A stretch of 64,000 nucleotides of DNA. Origin: Hibiscus mutabilis. Taxonomy: Eukaryota > Streptophyta > Magnoliopsida > Malvales > Malvaceae. The DNA lies in contig CM033744.1 in the NCBI GenBank assembly GCA_019671005.1, positions 16,980,128-17,044,127 of the forward strand, read 5' to 3'. The notes under the pieces are model-generated. The model was not told where the DNA came from, searched no databases, and saw only the letters and a program-made list of their open reading frames with translations. Positions 1-12,467 of this stretch are shown here, piece by piece (the stretch's first letter is position 1; every line of letters begins with the position of its first letter). The translations under genes were made by a program, and so were the position numbers.

Positions 1-1
1 G

Positions 2-1595
2 AAAGAATTTCTTGCGGTTGTATTTGCTTTCGAAAAATTTTGATCTTATTTAATTGGTAACAAAGTTGTGGTTTATACAGATCATTCGGCATTGAAGTAT
101 CTCTTGGAAAAAAAGGATGCCAAGCCTAGACTAATCTGATGGACGCTCCTACTTCAAGAATTCGATCTTGAGATCTGAGACAAAAAGGGCAGTGAAAACC
201 TAGTAGCTTACCATCTTTCACGTCTAGAGTATCTCTTGAAGATGGTACGACCAATTTTATAAGAGAAGAATTTCCTGACGAGTATTTGCTTGCAGTTAAT
301 GTCATGCCATGGTATGCTAATATTGTCAACTACTTGGTAAGTAACATTCTACCACCAGACTTGGCATACAATGCCAAGAAAAGATTCTTGCAAGAAGTTA
401 GGCAATACTATTAGGACGAGCCAATATTGTTCAAACAGTGTGTTAACCAAGTGATCCACCGGTGTGTGCTCGAGGATGAGCAGCATAATATATTGCATTT
501 ATGCCATGCCGCACCATATGGAGGTAACTTTACTGGGATGAAGACTGCTGCCAAGGTGTTGCAGTCAGGATTCTTTTGGCCGACACTATATAAGGTGCCC
601 ACGAGTATGCCAAGGCGTGTTACCGATGCCAACGGACAGGAAACATCTCTGGCAGACACCAACTACCGCTCCAGAACATTATGCCTGTAAACTTATTTGA
701 TGTATGGAGGATAGACTTTATGGGTCCTTTTCCACCCTTGTTTGGTAATGTATATATTCTTGTGGTTGTTGACTATGTATCTAAATGGGTAGAGGCTATT
801 GCCCTGCCAACAAACGATGCCAAGGTCGTTGCCAAGTTCTTGCACAAACATATTTTTACTAGATTTGGCGCCCCTAGAGTGATTATTCATGATGAGGGCA
901 CCCATTTTAAATGTAATCTAATCTCTAAAGCTTTGTGTAGGTATGGTATATAGCAGAGAATTGCCATGGCATATCACCCACAAACAAATGGGCAAGTTGA
1001 GATTTCAAACAAGGAGATTAAAAACATTCTAGAGAAGACTGTTAATCCATCAAGGAAAGACTGGTCCTTGAGACTAGATGAGTCATTGTGGGCTTACAGA
1101 ACGGCATTTAAAACTCTTTTGGGTACTTCACCGTTTAGACTTATTTTTAGGAAACCATGCCATATGCCAGTGGAGCTTGAACATAAAGCCTATTGGGCCA
1201 TCAGAACACTTGGCATGGCATGGAGAGCTACTGGAGAGAAAAGGTTGCTAGACCTAAATGAGTTGGAAGAATTTAGAATGCAAGCCTACGAGAATGCCAG
1301 AATCTATAAGGAAAAGGAGAAACACTGGCATAACAGTAGGATAATGCCAAGACAGTTTGAGGCAGGCCAACGTGTTCTGTTATTCAACTCACGACTTAAT
1401 TTGTTTCCAGGAAAACTAAGATCAAGATGGATGGGCCCTTTTGAAGTTGTGAAGCCTTATGCCCATTGAGCTGTGGACATTAAGAATTTGAAGACAAGAG
1501 AAATCTTTAAGGTAAATGGTCAACGTTTAAAGCACTATATGGAAGGTGATCAGAACAATGCCAAGGAGGTGATCTTCTTAGCAGAGGTGACATGA
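2..1595 (+). pseudogene. Athila pol remnant: RNase H end and integrase
   Basis: This encodes the last part of a Ty3-type polyprotein. RNase H residues (KEFLAVVFAF, YTDHSALKYL) run to about 230. The integrase zinc-binding region follows near 450-600 (HRCVLEDEQ, LCHAAPYGGNF). The catalytic core runs from about 681 to 1200: first Asp in DVWRIDFMGPF, second in IIHDEGTHF, Glu in the HPQTNGQVEISNKE segment. Stops interrupt it near 140 and 177, within the linker, near 952 and at 1467. After the last one, reading continues in frame to a TGA at 1593. The 447-599 piece and the catalytic core are in different frames. It cannot make an active protein. Identification as Ty3 integrase is firm; Athila rests on similarity to the second element in the window. 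Confidence 0.85.
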
Positions 1596-2125
1596 AAACA
1601 CTATCAGGTTTGAACTTTTGTAAATATTAGGATAGATGTTTCCTTTGTTTTTAAGTCTCGAGGTTTTTAGTAGTTTGTCTTTCTTTTAAATTTCAAGTTT
1701 TTATTCTTTTATTGTGTTGAAAGGTTTTCTTTAAGTCAATACAGAATCAGTATGCCATGAACCATGCCATGAATGATGTTAGGAGCAATGCCAGAAATGA
1801 TGCTAGGATTAGTGGCAGGAGTAGATGTCCCAATAGTGAAATATGTCAGACATAGTGCCGGAATAGCTTGGCATCCATCGGTGTAAAAGACGGAAGGATG
1901 AGAGAAACCCTATCTTGATCGGTCCATTTAACAAAGAGAGAGAATTTTTTTTCCTTAATTTAAAACCCTTAGCCGCTTTTAAAAAAATATTAATTAGGTT
2001 AAAATTCTACTTTCCAGCACGTGTTGGCATTCAACCAAAATTTTGTAGAGGTAACATTTTCACAGTTTTTATTTTTATTTTGATTGCATTACTTGAGGAC
2101 AAGCAATGAGTTAGGTTTGGGGGAG
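1596..2125 (+). other. 3' untranslated spacer of the first Athila element with polypurine tract
   Basis: No convincing coding sequence. It carries several ATGCCA motifs (about 1750-1800) and ends in the purine run TTTGGGGGAG at 2116-2125, directly before the LTR start TGTTACC. The preceding words ACTTGAGGACAAGCAA recur before the polypurine tract of the other two Athila 3' ends (49360-49380; reversed at 52055-52075), which supports the assignment. Confidence 0.7.
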
Positions 2126-3667
2126 TGTTACCTCTCCAAAAGTACTATTTTTAATGCCAATCTTACAATGCTTTTGCTTATTTTTAGGTACATTTAGTTA
2201 CATTAGGATGTTAAAACCATGAATTTGCATAATGAGTTTAGAATTCTGTCTATGCCAATGTGAAGGGTTGTTTTGTTGGAAGTTTTGCAAGTTTGGCATA
2301 GGATTTGGCCCAAAAAAGTAACACAGGAAGGAATGCCAGAGAGAATGCCGGGTGCTGTTGGCACTGATGAACCAGACAATGCCAAGCACCGGTTGGAAGA
2401 GAAGTGAACTTGATGCCATGCCAAGAGGTTGTTGGACCCCGAAAAAATAGGATAAGATCAGGCTCTGAAAAGATAGCAATTGGATCAATCTCCGAAAAAA
2501 TAGCAGATAAGATGGTGCCAAGAGTGGTTGGTAGATCCATGCCAAACTTGAATGTCAAGGCAGCGTCGACAGTATGACATCAGCACTAACCTGGTCAGCT
2601 CTCATTCAAATTGGATAAGATGATTATCTCTTATCCCTTCAGTATTTGAAATTCAAATGAGGAGCTTATCCTATCCTTTTCTTGCACGTCTATTTAAACA
2701 CCAACCAAGAAGGATCTAGGGAGAGATTCATAGACGATCGAAATGAGGAGTTGGTGTGCAATGATTGACAACCACCTGCACCTTGGAAAAGTGTTTCGTC
2801 CAGCTTGGCCGAGAAGCCTAGATCTTGAAGGGCTGCATCGAGAGACCCCTTCTAGCATGTTTTCTCTTTCAAGTTATTTTATTTTTTTAAAATGATGATG
2901 TACATGGGAAACATTTGTGGTTTTTTGGTTAAGTCCCTCACCATGAACTAATTTCATAGTTGGTGGGGGATGTTTACGTTGAACGCTATTTTATGTTTTA
3001 GTTTTTAATAATAAATCTGCCTTGGCAATGTTTTATCTATTCGGCATACTTTAATGCTTTCTAAATACTATGCCAAGTGAGAGCTGGCACTGTTGGCCTA
3101 TTGCTCCTAAATATCTTAACAGACTTGGGTTGGCAATGATTAAGTTGTTGAATACTAAGGAGAGAAGCTTTGAGAGAAGTCGTTCAAGTAGATGAACTTA
3201 CTTCGGGAGTGAAATCTACCCCTTAGGAGTATAGATTGGATCGTAATCAAATTGATTTATTTAAAAGCATGCACCATAGAAATATAGGGGTTTTTACATG
3301 AACAATTTAGGGCAATGACCATCGAGAGAGGCTTTGCTAATTTTGAATCTACTCAGCAAACAATGCCAAGACAGGTTGTTATTAAAGGCTGGCACGGCAT
3401 GAATAGCTTGAAAACCAGGCATTCCCTGCCAACGCTCATCATTCATTAAAGCACCTTCCTTGCCAACTTCTTACTTTATTTTACTTTCATTTATTTTATT
3501 TTTCAATTATTTCTGAAACCACTTCAAAACAAACAACTTTTCTTCAAGGCAAGTAACAATCAAAGACAATTAGATTCCAAGTCAATCTCTATGGGTTTGA
3601 TACTCAGCTTAACTGATGTATTACTGGTAGACCGTGTATACTTGCACACAAAAGACTCATATTGGCA
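2126..3667 (+). repeat. 3' LTR of the first Athila element
   Basis: It begins TGTTACC right after the polypurine tract. The length of about 1.54 kb matches the other Athila LTRs in the window (1549 bp). A TATA-like TATTTAAA lies near 2691, followed by the probable transcribed region. The words GTGTATACTTGC near the end match the end of the other Athila LTRs. The exact 3' border is uncertain: ...TTGGCA at 3667 is a guess, because the terminal inverted repeat is not clear. The 5' border is good. Confidence 0.6.
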
Positions 3668-4052
3668 CTGTTTTATAATTTTCCAATACATATCTTATGC
3701 CCCCTTTTGCCAGCATTCACTTAAAGAGTCTCACTAGTTTACATATGGTTTGTAATAATTGTTAAACTAGTTTATGTTTTTAGCTAATGATAAGTAATTA
3801 TGTTAAGGTTAAAATCGGGTAATGACTAGAAAGGGATAAATAAAGTAATCGGGTAGATTTTTATTTAAGGTAGTTTTTAGGCAGTTATATCCCTTATATA
3901 TTCTAGATATGAATTATTAAATTGTTGTCTGAAATTGGACCTAATTCGATGGGATAAAAATTCAAAATATGATTCTACGCGATAAAAAAAGAAAAAATTT
4001 TATGTGATACTCTAATTAGTATTTAATAGATTATACTGGTTAAGGTGTTACA
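3668..4052 (+). repeat. 3' end of a chromovirus LTR
   Basis: The sequence ends GTGTTACA immediately before a tRNA-Met type primer site and a gag gene, so it must be the end of a 5' LTR. The start is not visible because the Athila LTR abuts it. The reverse complement of its end (TGTAACACC) resembles the edges of the minus-strand LTRs at 5684 and 63765, suggesting related families. Confidence 0.55.
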
Positions 4053-4057
4053 TTTAT

Positions 4058-4069
4058 TGGTATTAGAGC
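4058..4069 (+). other. Primer binding site, initiator tRNA-Met type
   Basis: TGGTATTAGAGC lies 5 bp after the LTR end. It differs at one base from the usual TGGTATCAGAGC complement of the initiator tRNA-Met 3' end used by plant chromoviruses. Confidence 0.7.
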
Positions 4070-4234
4070 TGTAGGTTTTGCCGGTTTTGGACATAAATCG
4101 AGTATATTGATAGTAAGAATTATATACATGCCACTAGGATGTCAATATTACTAATATAAGTATGAATATAATTGGATGCCCAGTAATTAGTATTGTTACT
4201 CCTTACTTATAAGCGATGATTGTGACATTAAAAA

Positions 4235-5495
4235 ATGTCAGATCATCGGGAATCTCATCAGGCATTTGAGCAAGATATGCCTGCTCATAGTGGAAGTAAT
4301 GAGGTGAATCAGAATCCACCTCAGGGGCAGCCGAATGTAGAGCCATTAGCTCAGGAACAAAGAAATATGCTTGTGCAAGATCAATGTTTATTTCTTCAAG
4401 CATTGGATGCTATTATAAATCGGAGAGCAACATTATCAGTTCCAAAGGAATTAAGGAAAATGAAAGCAGCAGAATTTAAAGGTGACACTGATGCCGATCA
4501 TATGGCTGCTAATTATTGGTTGAATGATATTAAGATTGTGTTGATTAGGATTCCTTGCGATGATCAAGGAAAATTGGAAGGAGAAGTATCTCTTCTTATG
4601 GAAGAAGTAAGCGTGTGGTGGAATGTAGTCACCGCACGAGTTCCTTCAGAACATATTACATGGAAATTCTTTCTGAAAGAATTCAAAGAAAAGTACATTG
4701 GGGACCTGTTCATTAAAGAAATGAGGTAGTAGTTCCTGGATTTGAAGAAATCGGGCAGGACAGGCTATTAATACGAATGTGAATTCAATAGACTGAGCCA
4801 ATTTGCAGAAGAATTTCTTCCAACCAAAAAATCCAAGATTGATAAATTCATAGCTGGGTTAGATTTTTAGTATAAAAGGGTATTGGTTTCTCGCAACTTC
4901 ACCACAATCCAAGAGATGGTGAATCGAGCAAAAGCTATGGAGAAAGTGGATCTTGAGGAAAATGTGGGAAAACAGGTACAGTCAGGAAAAAGATCTGGAA
5001 GTTCTTTTGTTGCGTCATCATTTAAATGCAGTAAAGGATTTCCACAGCAACATCCAGGGACATCATCTTCTTTTATTAAAAAGGGATATTCTAGAGGGAA
5101 GTCAAAGTAGGCTCAAACTGTTACTCTAGGTACTTAGGGTTCTAGATTTAGTCCTCCTCCAGAATGTGAACATTGTGGAAAGAGGCATTCGGGTCAATGC
5201 TGGTTCGCTGGTGGAGAATGTTATCATTATGGACAAGCCAGCCATTTCAAAAGGGAGTGTCCAGAGCTTCACTCTGACCGGTCAGTTGCATCATCTCAAA
5301 AAAGCAGAGGAACAAAAGTGGCAAACTAGGAGTATCTATGTCTATACCTGGTCGAGAAGATAAGTGTGCTGCTCGAGTATATAATATCAAGACTACTCAG
5401 GACCGAGATGATTCAGAGATCGTAGCAGGTATGATCGAACTCTTTGGCAGACCTATTTGTGCATTAATTGATCCAGGCTCTACCCATTCTATGTA
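4235..5495 (+). pseudogene. Chromovirus gag and start of protease, truncated
   Basis: The first frame opens with MSDHRESHQAFEQD and holds the retrotransposon gag core at about residues 65-160 (KAAEFKGDTDAD..., VSVWWNVV, FLKEFKEKY). A stop at 4727 interrupts it. A second piece continues at 4883-5110 (basic, Ser/Lys-rich). A zinc-knuckle-like segment follows near 5160-5270 (CEHCGKRHSGQCW, then GECYHYGQASHFKREC) and then the protease start with active-site words DPGSTHS near 5470-5490. Homology ends there, so RT, RNase H and integrase are missing. Gag normally forms the particle and protease cuts the polyprotein; neither can work here. The loss may reflect insertion or deletion at about 5495, where minus-strand LTR sequence begins. 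Confidence 0.75.
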
Positions 5496-5683
5496 AATGA
5501 GAAACTAACTTATTTCAACGAATCATAATTGTATGTATGTATCCAAAGTCATAATATCATTCTTACTTTATCAGTAGTAAATACGATAGACTTACTGGCC
5601 TATCCATCTGCATAAAAGCATTTTATGAATTATAGCCCAAAGTACAATTTCATGTGAACCTATGGTATACGAGTCATCATAAC
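5496..5683 (-). repeat. Possible left remnant of the outer LTR (copy B)
   Basis: There is no coding sequence. The piece sits between the truncated chromovirus and LTR copy A. If copy A inserted into copy B (see 9627-12391), this piece would be the left end of B; weak similarity to 6250-6330 fits but was judged only by eye. Confidence 0.25.
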
Positions 5684-8600
5684 TTTAACACCTTTAACAT
5701 ATACTCATAGACTGAATATACATTAAAATGTTACGAAATCATTGGAAGAAATCTTGACTTGTAAATATATTTTTTATATCAAATTTTAATTTGTAGTTTA
5801 ACCCTTTCTCGGTTTTAAATTTAAAACTATGTTGTCTAGGTGCAGCTAGTTTTGACCCTCAATTTGTTTACAAAATTTATAATTGAATTATTAAAATAAA
5901 AATAATATAATTTAGGATGAAAACTACGCAAGCTGCCTAGACCCTTTCTTGATTTTAAAAGTTTTACGCGTTTAGTGCTAAACAACATTTTAACCAACCA
6001 AAGATTTTGCTATTGTTAACAATTCATATTTTTAAACTTATCCAACCATGAAAGCATATGATTACGTCGTAAACTTATGTTGTAGACAGTTCAACATTAA
6101 AATACTTACATGCCCACTAGTCTATAAAATTATGGTAAAGATGTACTTACTGAACTTATTGTAGTAACTTGATTTTTCCAAATTTCTGCTCCTCCTCGAT
6201 AAACGATTTCCAGGAAACCTATGTGTGACATAAGACACGCGCTAAGTACGAACTTAGTGAGGTAGTTAAACTTATTTATTTTAAAATCCTAAAATAATGT
6301 AATACAGTATGTCATATATATAAGTGCATTTCGTTTTCTCTATAACATGGCAAGTATATCACAATGTACATATGTCATGTATTCTATCATGGTCATGTTT
6401 TCATTATGCAATAATTGCATATCATGTATTCTATCATGTATCATGTAACATGTAACATGTCTATCATATATCAATAACATTTCTATCATGTATGTCATGT
6501 ATTTCTCTGCCATGTAACATGTAACTTCTTTTTTATGTATCATGAAATCATGTAACATATTTTTCATGTATCACGTAATCATGTAACATTTGTATCATGT
6601 ATCATGTCTCATGTAATGTTTGTATCATGTATCATGTAATCATGCAACATCTGTATCATGTATCATGTAATCATGTAACATCTGTATCATATATCATGTA
6701 ACATTTGTATCATGTAACATCTTGTTATTGTTATCATCATGTCTGGCTAGAGGCCCATGGAAACCCCATAGCCTATATGCACCGTAATGCCATGTAGAGT
6801 ACGTACTCGAGAGGACGCTTTTTGCTCCTCATATAAGGACGCTCTTTGCTCCTTATATTAAAACACCTCGTTAGTGCATTTTGCACTATGGACTTGGATC
6901 CCCATGGTGTATCTTGTTTCATTTTAATCTTGTCATTATCCATATTTCATGTATGCATAATGCATCATCATTTATGCAAACAATAATTCATACCTAGCAT
7001 TCCATCAAGCTTGCCATGTCGAGCATTGTATCATATCATGTATTATAAAGAAATGCATGCCATTTTCAATGTAATGCAAACATTTAGAAATGCACTCACC
7101 TGGGCCATGTAATAGTATGTCTCACTAAATTCTACTCGATCATTTCCTTTTTAATATCTCGAATCCTCTTTGATTCGTATCCAAACTTCATTAATCACAT
7201 GAATATAAACAACATTTGTTAGATTCAAATCTAATAATTTTTCAAACATGCTATCAAATCTAATCATTCGAATATACAAATTTCCTATTTCCTTCCTTAT
7301 ACTGTCCAAAACTCATTTTGGTCCTTAATAACCATTTAGAACTTCCATTAACCCTTTTCAGACTTACTAATTAACCTTAGATGCAAAATGTATCAATTCT
7401 CATTTTTTGGCAGATTGCACTACCTTCAAAGAAATATTTCTATAAAATAATTTACAACTCAGAATTCGATTCTGTTTGTTCTGAAAGAAACTAGTTTCAA
7501 TAAGATTTCCAACCATATAAATTAATAGCCCAAATTCAACTTGTACGATTTATGGTGGAATTTCAAAGTCAATTTCCAGTGCTGATTTCGGAACAGACTG
7601 CCATATTGTTTTCTGACCTTTCACCACTTAAAAATTCATATATTTTTACTCGGAACTCAAAATCAATTTCCGTTTATTGGAGGAGAAACTAGATGAACAA
7701 ATCTTTACATCGGTATAAAATTCATCTTCTAACCATTTTTGTAGAATTTATGGTGAATTTTTAAACTTACTGCCAAATCCAGTTTTCCTACACAACTTCC
7801 ATAAATAACTTCAAACTTTATACTAATTTCTCCTTACTTTGCTATTTGTCAATTTGGTCCCAACACTTGATTCAAACCATCAACTTATCACCCTTTTTCA
7901 TCAAATAATTATTCAACATTGATCCCTCCTAATTTTTCCTTCTTTTCGAATTAGTCACTAAAATTCAAAGATAGGATTCAAACTTCTTAACTTTGCAATT
8001 TAGTCTTCAAATCAACATTACCACTTGAATTCTATTATTTCAACTAAAATCAGATTTAGTCCTTCTCTAAAACCTCATTTCCGAATTGGTCACTTAGCTT
8101 TGACAATTTGTCAAAAAGGTCACTAACTCGGTTTAACATTCTAACTTCAATTTCACATCTCCAACTTAAATAATAATATAAATACACTTCAAAATCATAA
8201 AATTCAGATTAGTCCTCTAATTTTCAGAATTGTCAAAATGGTCCTTATACCTTTAATTTAGGGTTTTGCTTCCAAATAACAAATTCAAGCTTACTAGATC
8301 ATTTGTCTAACATCACAAACCCTAAATCAAAATTAAATCCATAAACCCTAATCATATTCATAATAATCAAAACTTGTAGAGTTTAAATCCCAACTCAATA
8401 ACATGATTTTAACATCACAGAAGCTTGATTTCAACTTGAATTTCAACATGGAATCATAAAATCTCAAAAACCACAATTGAGTCCATAAACCCTAATTTCT
8501 TTCTCATCAAAATTCTTATCAATCAAGCATGTATTCCATGAATCATTGACATCAAAAGATAGAGCTTGAAGAGTAGAACAACTTTGCAGTTAAAAATATT

Positions 8601-9626
8601 ACCTGAAAATCGAGTTTCGGGGCTTGAATCGAGCTTGAAAAATTTTCTCCCTTTTTTCCCCTTAGTTTGAAATATTTCAAGAAAGATGAAAAATTTGGTT
8701 CATCTTTTACTTATTTAAATCCACATGTTAAAATTAAATGAATTTAAAATTCATTTAATTAGTGAAATTCCTAATTTTCCCTTTTAATCCAATGGCCAAG
8801 ACTTGATCTTATCAAAAATCAATGGCCATGATTTAATCCAAGTGTAATTCACCTTTCAAATTTGCCCTCAATATTTCAAAATTGTCATCCTTGTCAAATG
8901 GTCAATTTGCCCTCCAACTAGTCTTTATTTACTAGTTTACCATTCTTGTAAAAATTCAACTAAGTCTAGTTGAAATCCAACCAACTATAATAAAATATTT
9001 ATAAAATAGTATTTTATGACTTTTCTATGGCTTTTGGATCAGCCTCTAAAATTTCGATTCGATATGATCTCTCGATATCCATAAAATACTTTTACTGTGA
9101 TTTCACCTTTATCGAGCTATCGGATTTATTCCAAAAATTCCATATTTCCATATTCGGAAAATGAACACTATCATCTTATAAAAATTTCCTTTCCTAAAGT
9201 CTTAGACTGAATTTTCTAACTTAGTCTACTATTCCGATAATTATAAAAAAATCTCCATATAATAAAATTTCTCTTAGAAATCCTTTATCGATAATCCATT
9301 CGAATATTCTTTACCTTTATTGAGTCCAAAATATCGATTAGAAACATTTTTATGAGACCTTCTCGAAGGTTACCCATCCTAACATTTCTCTGGCCTAAGC
9401 ACGCTTAACAATTTTATTTGATCCAAATTCAGTACCTTTTACTGCATCTTAATTCTTAAAACCGATATCAAGGTACTTATTTCAATCTGATTCATCTTAT
9501 ACTGAATAAAATTACTTATTGGGGAAATTTACACATTAGTCCCCAAACTTTTCCAAAGTTTATACTTTAACCCCAAAACTTTCAAAAATTACATTTTGGT
9601 AACTGGCCAGAATTTGGGATATTACA
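5684..9626 (-). repeat. Large chromovirus-type LTR, copy A, probably a solo LTR
   Basis: Read on the minus strand it starts TGTAATATCCC (9626 downward) and ends GGTGTTAAA (5684), where related LTRs end GGTGTTACA or GGTGTTATA. The left 240 bp match the LTR at 63765-64000. Five flanking bases are ATAAC on the left and TTAAC on the right, a likely target duplication with one change, which favours a solo LTR. Minus-strand order: U3 with repeated phrases such as AAAGTTTTGG near 9550-9600, then a long body ending near 5684. At about 3.9 kb it is long for an LTR, partly because of the array at 6340-6730. Confidence 0.55.
6340..6730. repeat. Tandem CATGTA/ATCATGTAACAT array
   Basis: About 390 bp built from variants of TATCATGTATCATGTA and ATCATGTAACAT in irregular order. 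The half-palindrome CATG recurs roughly every 8-12 bases. It lies inside LTR copy A. The corresponding part of copy B (9627-10110) has no such array, so it arose or was lost after the copies split. No coding sense. Confidence 0.8.
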
Positions 9627-12391
9627 TTAACGACATCGTAGTGTCTGCAACACCGTAGCGTCTGATGATGAGTACGTACTCGAGGATGCCCTTTGCTCCT
9701 CATACTCGTACATTTTGTGCTATGTAACATCGTAGTGTTTGAACTGACTCCATAGAGTCTAACTCGACCTCAAAGAGTCTATCTCGCACCGTAGTGCTAT
9801 GACGCAACTGCTAGCACTCTATGGATATCCAATTATACCAAAGACTTCACAATAGTACTTGATCAAATTTCAACATTATAATTAACATTCCATGTTCAAA
9901 GCATCAATATAAATCATATAAGTCGATATTAGGCAGTTCATACCCAAATCTAAAATCTAATTTATCTTACATAAATCATTATGCTATATCAATGTATCAC
10001 ATATGCCATTTAATATTTCATGCCATTTGCATAACTTTAATCAACATACATTTTCATTAATATCAAGGTCGACTTATCGCAAGTCTTCCTCATATCATAT
10101 ATATATATATAATAGGTAAAAATGCACTCACCTTGGCCACTTAACATAGTGCCTTACTAAGTCTTAGTTCGATCCTTTCTTTCATAGTACCTCAAACCTT
10201 TTTTGATTCGGACTTGCCTTCATTAATCACATGAATACAACAAAATATTTGTTAGATTCAAATCTATCAATATCTTAAACATGATGTCTAATATAATCAT
10301 TCGAATATAAAATTTCCAAATATTTTCCTTTCTTCCTTGTACTGTTCAAAAACTCATTATGGTCCTTAGTGACCAATTTGAACTTTCAATAATTCTTCCG
10401 AGCTTGCTAACTAACATTTAAATACAAAATGTTTCAAATTCCATTTTCCGATAGCTTGAGCTACCTTCAAAGATTTACTTATACAGGGCAGAATACATAC
10501 TGGATCTTAATTTCCTTTATACTGGAGAAAATAGATTCGATAACGGTTCTAAAGGTATAAACCATATAAATTAATAAAATCTACAAAAATTATGAAAATT
10601 CCTTACATTCACGTCACAGAGTTGTCCAGGCAGAAACTGCTCTGTAATTTTTCTTACCTTTATTCGATTAAAAATTCATATCTTTTAACTCGGAACTCGA
10701 AATCAGTTTCCGTTTGTTGGAAACGAAACTAGACTAACAAATCTTTACAATGGTATAAAATTCATCATCTAAAAATTTTTGTAGAATTTATGGAAAATTT
10801 TTAAACTTACTGCCATAATTCAAATTCCAACATAACTTTCCATAAATAACTTCTAATTTACAGCAACTTCTTCTTATTTTTCTACTTGTCAATTTAGTCC
10901 CATCACTTTAATTCAAATGACTAGAATAAAGCTTGTATTCATATGTTCTCTTTACATCCTTCATCAAAATAAGCTTAAACCTTTACTTCTCTAACTTCTC
11001 TTGTTTTGTCGAGGTGGTCACCAGATTTCAAATATAAGGATTCAAGCTTCTTAACTTTGCAAATTAGTCCTCAAATCAACATTACTACATTAATTCCATC
11101 AAATTAACTAAAAATCAGATTTACTCCTTCCACATATCCTATTTGCCGAATAGACCATTCAAGTTTGACAATTTGTCAAAATGGTCACTAATGTGATTAA
11201 TCATCGGTTTAGCATTCTAACTTCATTTTCATGTCTCTAACATCATTAATAATATAAATACACATCAAATTTACAAAAATCAGATCTGGTCCCTTAATTT
11301 TTGAAGCTTGCCCAAATGGTCCCTATGTATTTAACTTAGGGTTTTGCTTCCAAACAACAAATCAAGCTTACTAGATCATTAATCCAACGTCACAAACCCT
11401 AAGTTAGACTTGAATCCATAAACCATAATCTTCTCTATACAAACAGAAATATGTAGGTTTTAAATCCCAACTCAATAACATGATTCTAATATCATACAAG
11501 CATGATTCTAACTTAAAATCAACCATGGATTCATAAAATCATAAAAGCCCCAATTTGTTCATAAACCCTAATTTCTTCCTCATATCAAATCTCATCAACC
11601 AAGCAAGTATTATATGAATTATTTACATCAAAAGATAGAGCTCGAAGAGTATAACAACTTTGTAGTTCGAAAGATTACTTGAAAACTGAGATTCGGGGCT
11701 TAAATCGAGCTTGTAAAATTTTTCTCTTCTTTTTCTCTTCACCAACATTTTAGAGAGTATTTTTCTGATAATTCCATCATATTTCGTATATTTAATACAC
11801 TTGTATCATTAAAAATGAATTTTTAATTCAATAAATTCCACTTTCCAAAAATACCCTCCAACTAGATTTATATATCTAATTTGCCATTTTGTAACATTCC
11901 AACTAGACTTAGTTGGATTCTAATGAGCCACTATTCATACATAAAAGAAATCTCAAAATTCCCTCCATATCCCTTTTGGACAAATGACCAAAATGCCCTT
12001 TACTGATCAACTTACTCACAAAATTGCCATTCCATGTCATTTCTATCGATTTAAATTTTTCTTGATCTTTTTAACATCCAAATATCCATAAAAATGATAT
12101 TTTATGACTCTTCTAAGGTCCATAGAACTATCTCTAAAATTTTAGCTTGATCCAATTATCCAAATATTTTTTTGAACTTTATCGTTTTATAGCCATTAAT
12201 ACAAACTTCGTACGAAAATTCGAGTAACACAGAAATGTCATTCTTGGGGGAAAACTATTCATTACAGGGTTAAAATACATAATATTTGAAAATTATACTT
12301 TAATCCCTAAACTTTTTCCAAAGTTTATACTTTAGCCACAAAACTTTCAAAATTTACATTTTGGTCACGAGCCAAAAATTGGGATATTACA
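9627..12391 (-). repeat. Large LTR fragment, copy B
   Basis: Diverged direct copy of 6740-9626. Shared blocks include ATGCACTCACC (7088 and 10123), GTACGTACTCGAG (about 6800 and 9670), ATCAAAAGATAGAGCT (about 8550 and 11630), and the terminal GGGATATTACA (ending 9626 and 12391). It starts abruptly at the terminus of copy A, as expected if copy A inserted into copy B. There are no usable coding frames. On the minus strand a TATA-like element lies near 11795-11805. Confidence 0.6.
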
Positions 12392-12467
12392 TGTTGGTTG
12401 GTCGAGCTTGCCGATCGCCTCAATAGGATGTTAATCCCTCTCGATTGAGCCTCACTCTGATACCAAT
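12392..12467 (-). other. Leader and primer binding site of a broken LTR element
   Basis: The reverse complement reads LTR end, two bases, then TGGTATCAGAG at 12455-12465, a tRNA-Met type primer site. About 65 bp of leader follow before LTR copy B cuts it off. The remainder of this element was not found in the window. Confidence 0.6.

Larger units (their letters stand above)
1..3667 (+). mobile_element. Athila-type Ty3 retrotransposon, 3' part (5' end outside window)
   Basis: The order is RNase H end, integrase, a 0.5-kb non-coding spacer, polypurine tract, then an LTR, all on the plus strand. The RNase H and integrase residues closely match those of the minus-strand Athila element at 50494-62194 (shared blocks TDHSA.KYL, KDAKPRLI, HPQTNGQ, NPSRKDWSLRLD), which places it in the same lineage. 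Stops and frame breaks show it is dead. The 5' LTR, gag, protease and most of RT lie outside the window, so completeness and target duplication cannot be judged. TGCCA/TGGCA motifs are unusually dense throughout. Confidence 0.8.

Noticed and set aside
3668..4052. Reading this as part of the Athila LTR
   Set aside because: It directly precedes a tRNA-Met primer site and chromovirus gag, and lacks the Athila LTR end words.
6340..6567. 75-codon minus-strand frame (Met/His/Tyr-rich)
   Set aside because: It is the translation of the CATGTA tandem array.
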